DNA from: Akebia trifoliata
Taxonomy: Eukaryota; Streptophyta; Magnoliopsida; Ranunculales; Lardizabalaceae
NCBI GenBank assembly: GCA_017979445.1
Contig: CM030711.1
Location: 17,624,922 to 17,688,921, forward strand
DNA length: 64,000 nt
Direction of reading: 5' to 3'
The position numbers and the translations under genes are program-made. Within the stretch, counting starts at the first letter, position 1, and each line of letters starts with the position of its first letter. Below are positions 58,009 through 64,000 of the stretch, in pieces. The notes under the pieces are model-generated. The model had not been told where the DNA came from. It ran no database searches and saw only the letters and a program-made list of their open reading frames with translations.

Positions 58009-59595
58009 TGTAGACACCCCATTTTTGTACTCGCCTGATTAATCAACTCGTCAACCCGATCGCAACGGTTCCCAATGATGGATGTTTATTCCAATGCTTT
58101 ATTTTGTTACCAGATATGTTTCAGAAATCTGGATGAGGTATCTCGAACTGACAAAACTTAGAAACCACGCTACGCTAGGAAAATACAACCCCAGGAACAA
58201 AGAAATCATCATCTTGCAGACCAAAAAGAAGCTTTACGATAAAAATCACTAAAAATGACCAAATTACCAAAATACCCCTAACATCAAAATAATCCTAGAG
58301 CCTACATTATGCTTAGGAAAACCCATTCAAATACATAAAACAACAAATCGAAATCAAATAAATCATTTCGCTAATTTTCACAGAATTTGACAAAATTACG
58401 AAAATACCCCTCATAAAATTCACGATCATTTCACACAAATTTTTTTATAAATGACAAAAACCAACATTCCCATTGAATTCCTTATGAAAAACTGATTCCA
58501 AAACATCCTGGACCATTGAAAAATGACTTAAAATGTAAAAAATCCTCTCCGAGGGCAAAACGGTAATTTTACAACTTTAATAATTAAAATTTTTAAAATT
58601 AATAAATAAATCATTAAATAACGTAAATTGAAACATTAAAGTCAATCAAGTAAGACTAAAGTCAAGATATTAAAAGCCAACTAAGAAAGACTAAAGTCAA
58701 GATATTAAAAGCCAACCAAGAAAGACTAAAGTCAAAATATTAAAGTCAATCTCATAAAACTAAAGTCAAAACCCTAAATAAAAATCCTAATCTAAACTAA
58801 TCAAGTCAATCTCATGAGACTAAAGTCAAAACCCTAATCTAAACTAATCAAGTCAATCTCATAAGACTAAAAGTCAAAACCCTGAATTAAAACCCTAAAG
58901 ATTAAATCCATCTCATGAGACCAAAATCTAAACCCTAATTGAAACCCTAAAAGAAATCCTAATCAAACCCTAATTCTCCTAAAAAAATTTATAAATAGGA
59001 GCCTCCACACCCTATTTTCGTATCAAAGAAAAAACCCTAGAAAAAGTAGGTGAAGAAGCCTCCACAACCTCCCCAAAATCCTAATTTTGGAGTCCCAACT
59101 CCTTACCTAACACCCCTACTTCGATTTTAACCTAAAAAATACCTAGAAACCTTTTAAAAACACCCCAAAATTTCATAATAAATTAAAAGCATCCAGATCC
59201 AAGAAGGAGATACCTTGCCTCAGAGATCAGAAATCAGATCCGGAGACAGAACAAAGCAAGGAGTACGGTACAAGGAGCAGTTTCACTAGATCTGAGGGAA
59301 TAGAACCTTTGCGTATCAAAGGTAACATTTTTCTATTTTTTTGTCTAGGTTTTTATCATTAACAATGTAGTCTTACTTAGGATAAGTAGAGACTGGCATC
59401 GACCGGACGGGATTGGTGCCTAACACCTTCCAACCCCGTAACATGATCCCCGGATTCAGATTTTCTGTAGTAGATTAGTTTTTTTATCCATTTTAGAGTC
59501 AGTTCGGTTCCTAGACCATAATAACTAGGTGGCGACTCCCAAACCTCAAGGGTCAAAAGTTTATCCGTGTACCCCGTGGATCGAGGGCGCTTTCA
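58009..59595 (+). repeat. Element D 5' LTR
   Basis: 1,587 bp, TGTAGACACCCC to GGCGCTTTCA. TATA box 58990-58997. U5 decamer TGGCGACTCC at 59530-59539. Clearly the same LTR subfamily as C. Confidence 0.94.
58990..58997 (+). promoter_or_regulatory. TATA box in D 5' LTR
   Basis: TATAAATA followed by GGAGCCTCCACACCC, as in C. Confidence 0.65.
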
Positions 59596-59596
59596 G

Positions 59597-59614
59597 TGGC
59601 GACTCCACTGGGGA
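59597..59614 (+). other. Primer-binding site of D (tRNA-Arg)
   Basis: TGGCGACTCCACTGGGGA, one base from the LTR end. Confidence 0.9.
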
Positions 59615-61765
59615 CTATTGAGGATCAAACTTGAAAAATCCCAAGTATGGGAGCATTGCCAAGATAACCTAGTTTTTTTTTTTTATTCAGTTCGATTTAT
59701 TTTATTTATTTTTTCTGTTTATTTATTTTTGTGACTTGATTGTAGATGATTTTGGGTATTGCATTTTTTTTCCAATTAAGGATCACTTTTTGATGACCCC
59801 TAAATAATGAAAGATTCAAATTGACATATGAAAATAATGGAATGATGAAGGTTGGGACAGTAATGTTAAAAGGTTTTTACAAAATATTCTAGTGAGAATT
59901 AAGTCTGGGAACTTTTAATAAAACGTAGATCTCATCGAGTAGATTAATTTAGAATCTGAGTTCATTCGATTTCGTTATCGGAAGCCTTAGATATCATCGA
60001 TGCAAGTTTAATCTGAAAATCTGGAATTGTTGCTGAATGAAGGTTGGGACAACAATGTTAAAATATTTTTACAGAATATTCTAGTGAGAATTAAGTCTGG
60101 GAACCTATTAATAAAACGTAGATCTCATCGAGTAGATTAATTTAGAATCTGAGTTCACTCAATTTCGTTATCGGAAGCCTTAGATATCATCGATGCAAAT
60201 TCAATCTGTAAATCTGGAATTGTTTCTGAATGAAGGTTGGGACAGCAATGTTAAAACGTTTTTACAGAATATTCTAGTAAGAACTAAGTCTAGGCATCTT
60301 TAATAAAATGTAGATCTCATCGAGTAGATTAATTTAGAATCTGAGTTCACTCGATTTTGTTATCGGAAGCCTTAGATATCATCGATGCAAGTTCAGATTG
60401 TATTTTCCTAATTCACAGAAAATCCGAATTTATCTAATGTTAGCACAATTAATGTTCCTAAGAGTGAGCTCATCTCAACCATTGTCATTCTATCAGCAAT
60501 GTAACATCTATTAGAATCTCCTTTAATTTTGGATCACCCAAAAGTGATCATTGATTGGACCTTAAAAATTATAAAAATTATGCCTATTGCAATATTTGTT
60601 TGATTAATTATTATATGTCATGCTCATTAATTGATTTGCCATGATCTTGATAGATATTTTTTGATATGCATGCTTTGATCTTAATCTTGATATGATGAAT
60701 TATGTGGGTAATATTCATATGATATTCATGTTGTGATGGTTTGATTAGGCCTATGGACCCATTTATTTGAAAAGGCCCCGGGCACACCCCACCCTGTTTG
60801 CACACACCACATGCACGTTTACTGTTTTACCCACTTACACGTCCCATACAGCCAACGTTGCACTAGTGCGTGGTCCGGTCTCTTCAGAGATGTGACGTCA
60901 TTCATGAAAACCACAACTCCAGTCACGTACCTTAGGGTATATTAAACTGGGGCATCAATACCGTCTGATCAAGTGATTCTGAGAGATATATTGATGCACC
61001 CAGGCTGGAGCGACATGAGCCTTTGATCTATTGTAAGCAACACAGTCACATGTCCCGATTGCCAACGTAGTACTAATACGTGATCGGTCCCCTCGTGGGA
61101 TGTCAAACCATTTATGAAAGCTACAACTCTTGACTCATACCCGTAGGTATAAAAAATAATCTAAGTATATCAATTGCACTTCTTGGTCAAAACCGGTGCC
61201 TAAGCGAGATCTTGCCCCGCTGTACCCTACTGTACGAGGGGGATAGACTACGTCTATTCTAGACGAAAGTATTTAAGTGGGCCCTTGCTCAGCATTGTGC
61301 GCCACCTCTCAACTGGAGATCAAACTGGCTGTTTTGGCTTCAGAGAAGTGAGTTGAGGTTTTAGATTATCACCTATACGGTATATCAAACCAAGTCACCA
61401 CGTATCGAGAGGTATATAGGTGTATTTGGGCAGGGGTGGCTAGATAAAATGCATTGCACGTAGTAAGCTTAGAGTCTAGAAACCTTCCCTGTAGGCCACG
61501 ACTCGAACTTATCGTGGGTGTTCCTGGGTTATTCCATTTAATCTAACCAAAAGGTAAGTGGGCGGACCGATCCACACCGTTCAAATTAAACCCGTAATAT
61601 CGGTCCGACCCAACTGGTAAAATGCATTAATCAATTTGAACCAATTAAACCAGTTGGCCCAATTGACAAATGGATCTAACTGAACAACATCAAATCAATC
61701 GTCTCACCAGAGTACCTTTGTCAAGCCCAAGTAGTCAACACTCTCCACAAGAAGAAACAAGTACG
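59615..61765 (+). other. Element D 5' leader
   Basis: 2.15 kb. After the 192-bp repeats it keeps the 60513-61273 part that C lost, which matches the reverse complement of the leaders of A, B, E and F (CCCGGGCACACCCCACCC near 60778; CCTATACGGTATATC near 61371). It lacks C's 25247-25587. A splice-donor-like AAAAGGTAAGTG lies near 61549. No ORF1. Confidence 0.75.
59835..60400 (+). repeat. About 192-bp leader repeat, three to four copies (D)
   Basis: TAGATCTCATCGAGTAGATT occurs near 59926, 60118 and 60311, spacing about 193 bp, with a partial unit before the first. Confidence 0.88.
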
Positions 61766-63225
61766 ATGGATGAAGCAACACTCCGTCAGATTTTGGACTC
61801 CTTTCAAACGTAGATTATTGCTTCTGTCCAGACACAAATTGAGGTCCTGAAGACTAAAAAGAAAAAAGATAAAGTTGTAGAACCTCAGGCCGTGTTTAAT
61901 CTAGTTGAAGATTTTGAAGATGATCAAGTGTCCTTTGACCTTGTATTAGCTCATCGAATAACTCAAGTAGAAACTGCATTGAAGAATATCAAGGATCCTG
62001 ACGATCTCGCCCTTGGATTAGGGGCAATGACATTATTTCCTACAGTCCGTCTGCCAGAAAAGTTCACAATGCCAGATGTGGATAAATTTGATGGGACTGG
62101 ATGCCCTAGGACTCACTTGAAAATATATGTCGGCGTCATGCAGTCTCAGGGTCTGAGTGAAGAACAGATGGCCCAACTTTTTCAAAGAACCCTTATAGGT
62201 CCTGCCTTACGCTGGTTAATGTCACTAGACTCGTCTCGAGTAAGAACATGGCATGAATTGATGAAAGAGGTCATTGGTTGATACTCCTTTAACACGGACA
62301 TTGAACTCACAAGAAGAGATCTAGAAACAACTAAGTAGAAGCCTGGGGAAACCTTCACAGAATTCATTGCTCGATGGAGAGCTAAAGCCGCTCAGTTATG
62401 GGACCAACCTCAAGAAAAAGAGCAAGTTAAGATCATCCTCAGGAATCTTACTCCCAATTATGCCAAGTACTTGATGCCTCAATACTTGCCTACATTTCAA
62501 TCTCTTCTTGAAGCCGGAAACCAAGTCGAGGATGCCTATTCTTCGGGACTTTTTGGCAACTCGTCTGAGTCAAAACCCAAACACTTCAAACCCAGTACAA
62601 ATTCCTTGCAAGTGGCCCATACCTCTTTTGCCCTAGCTCCTCAAGCTACTCAATCCTCACAAGCCAAGCCTAGGAGACAATTCTCCAATCTCGGGATGTC
62701 CCTTAGTTTGCCTACCAAAAACTAATGAAAAGGGGACTGTTGACACCGTTACAACCCAAGCTATTACCTAACCCTCTCCCTCCAAACTTGGACAATGAGC
62801 AATTCTGTGAATTCCATCAAATGCCCGGCCATGTTCTGGATAGGTGCGTTACCCTCCGCCATGCTATCCAAGACCTTATCGAACAAGGGAAAGTTATCAT
62901 ACCTGCTCCTACCGCGCCTAATGTCAAAACTAACCCTTTGCCTACTTTTCAAAATCAACCCCCTCCTACTCTGAATCTAATATCCATGTCCAAACCTGAA
63001 TCAGTTGACCCAGCTTTTTTTATCCGCTTGATTGGTCTTGATAGTGCATCTTTATCATGCCAGAATGGGTTCATCTGCCCTGAGACAATGACAGAACTGA
63101 AAAGAAAGGACAATATGAAAGTAATGGGTTATTTAGTGTCAAACAAGCTTGAATCAGAACATGAAGGTATGGCAAAAGCGGACGAGCCTGAATCATCCCT
63201 CATGAAGATATCCAAAGTGGCATAA
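61766..63225 (+). pseudogene. Element D gag (stops and frameshift)
   Basis: Same gag as in C. From the ATG at 61766 it is stopped at codon 16 by the same TAG as in C (61811-61813). Private lesions are TGA at 62279-62281 (CGA in C), TAG at 62336-62338 (CAG in C) and a one-base loss near 62703 that shifts the frame; 62725-63225 is then open to the normal end and holds CEFHQMPGHVLDRC. At the site where C has TGA (26126) D keeps CGA. Non-functional. Confidence 0.9.
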
Positions 63226-64000
63226 ACCCTAGCGCTGTGTCCTTCCATTCAGAATCATATCCCTATTTTCAATTTTTTTTTCCTAAAGTGTCAGTTGCGT
63301 CAGTCTTTAAATTCAATCGGTCAGTTCCATTATGTTAAGATTTATTTTTTAGTCAAGTTGGTAGGTCTATGTCTTTTTATTCCAATAAAGTAAAGAAGCT
63401 TTTGATTATCATGCGTGCAATAATAATGTGAACATAAAATCTAACATGAAGAATGACTCAGAGCTCACTAATTGAACTTGATAAATATTGGAATAGGAGA
63501 GAGAGTACACTCAAGAAGTGCATATTGGTACTACATTATCCTCAAAAGAACATGAGAAAATGATGAATTCATTTAAGAAATTCAACAGTATTTTCGCATG
63601 ATCTCATGAGGATATGGTAAATGCGAATACTATTTTACCTTTCGGATTGCACCAAAATGGATCAGAACTTACTGTCAAGAGTGAACATCAAAGCCAAAGA
63701 TTATCAGGAATGATGTAATTGAAACCGTCGACAAAGATGCCAAGATTTGCAACAAGGAATCCCTCATAAAGGATAAAGGATTTTCTCGGAGTTATAGAAG
63801 AAGTGAACAGTCGAATGCGAAAAATTTAATCATATTTTACAAAAGAAGATTGAAAGCAGTTCATTCTCAAAAGAAGATTGAAAGCGGTTTATTCTCAAAA
63901 GAAGATCTCGCTCGACAAAGTAATCAAGACATTGAGTTCCCAGAACCTTGACCAGATCAAGTAACTTTCACTAAAGGAGGCCTTCTTTGGCCAAACTATT
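63226..64000 (+). pseudogene. Element D pol remnant (to window end)
   Basis: Collinear with C 27116-27885: a gag-downstream stretch, a degenerate RT N-terminal segment near 63580, and the integrase end (IEFPEP, then PDQ) near 63940. It shares C's junctions and so its deletion. Confidence 0.7.

Larger units (their letters stand above)
58009..64000 (+). mobile_element. Element D: relative of element C, leaves the window
   Basis: Plus-strand Ogre-like element with 5' LTR 58009-59595, primer-binding site 59597-59614, leader, gag and pol remnant; the window ends in the integrase C-terminal remnant that in C is followed by 2.3 kb and the 3' LTR. Left flank CAGCG (58004-58008) is the presumed target duplication, unconfirmed. 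It is very like C in gag and in the region after it, but the leaders differ by two large indels. Confidence 0.92.

Overview
This window is nuclear DNA from a flowering plant, and almost all of it is one nest of LTR retrotransposons. I found no host gene, tRNA, rRNA or CRISPR array. The elements are Ty3/gypsy, Tat lineage, most likely Ogre-like. The evidence is very large size, a primer-binding site complementary to the 3' end of a plant tRNA-Arg (TGGCGACTCCRCTGGGGA), an extra ORF (ORF1) upstream of gag in the most complete copies, and a second archaeal-type RNase H between RNase H and integrase. The species cannot be told from the sequence.

Layout. I call the host copy F (minus strand). It survives as three pieces: 1-105, 31940-32777 and 50026-57916. 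Element A (minus, 106-31939) sits in F's aRH-integrase linker. Element E (minus, 32778-50025, 17.2 kb) sits in F's RNase H. Element B (minus, 6886-18317, 11.4 kb) is inside A's 5' leader, and element C (plus, 22546-31774, 9.2 kb) is inside A's 5' LTR. A CACTA-like DNA transposon end (57917-58008) cuts F's leader, and element D (plus, from 58009, leaving the window at 64000) sits in that CACTA sequence. A, B, C and E have 5-bp target-site duplications: ACTTC/ACTTT, GCTAG/CCTAG, GTAGC/GTAGC and CCATC/CCATC.

Content. Only E and F carry the full set ORF1, gag, protease, RT, RNase H, aRH and integrase (F's integrase lies mostly left of the window). Both are broken: E by stops and frameshifts, F by scattered lesions including YVDD to YVND in the RT active site. 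F's ORF1 is still open. A and B lack ORF1 and most of pol: a remnant of the RT N-terminus is joined to integrase remnants, and A has also lost gag. C and D have a different gag, broken by an in-frame stop that both share, and only short pol remnants. All should have depended on enzymes supplied in trans.

Non-coding structure. Each complete element has its own tandem repeat just inside the 3' LTR: 34 bp in A, about 53 bp in B, 33 bp in E and roughly 115 bp in C. All have a four-copy repeat of about 60 bp in the 3' region. B, C and D have a repeat of about 192 bp in the 5' leader, with different copy numbers. LTRs are about 1.6-1.7 kb, start TGTAGACACCCC, and carry a TATAAATA box. A and B LTRs have arrays of TTGACT. 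C, D and E LTRs are also rich in AAACCCTA. A second 10-nt match to the tRNA-Arg primer lies inside U5. I see no new multi-gene system. The strongest points are the repeated birth of pol-less derivatives, the mosaic modules and the fast-changing 3' repeats.
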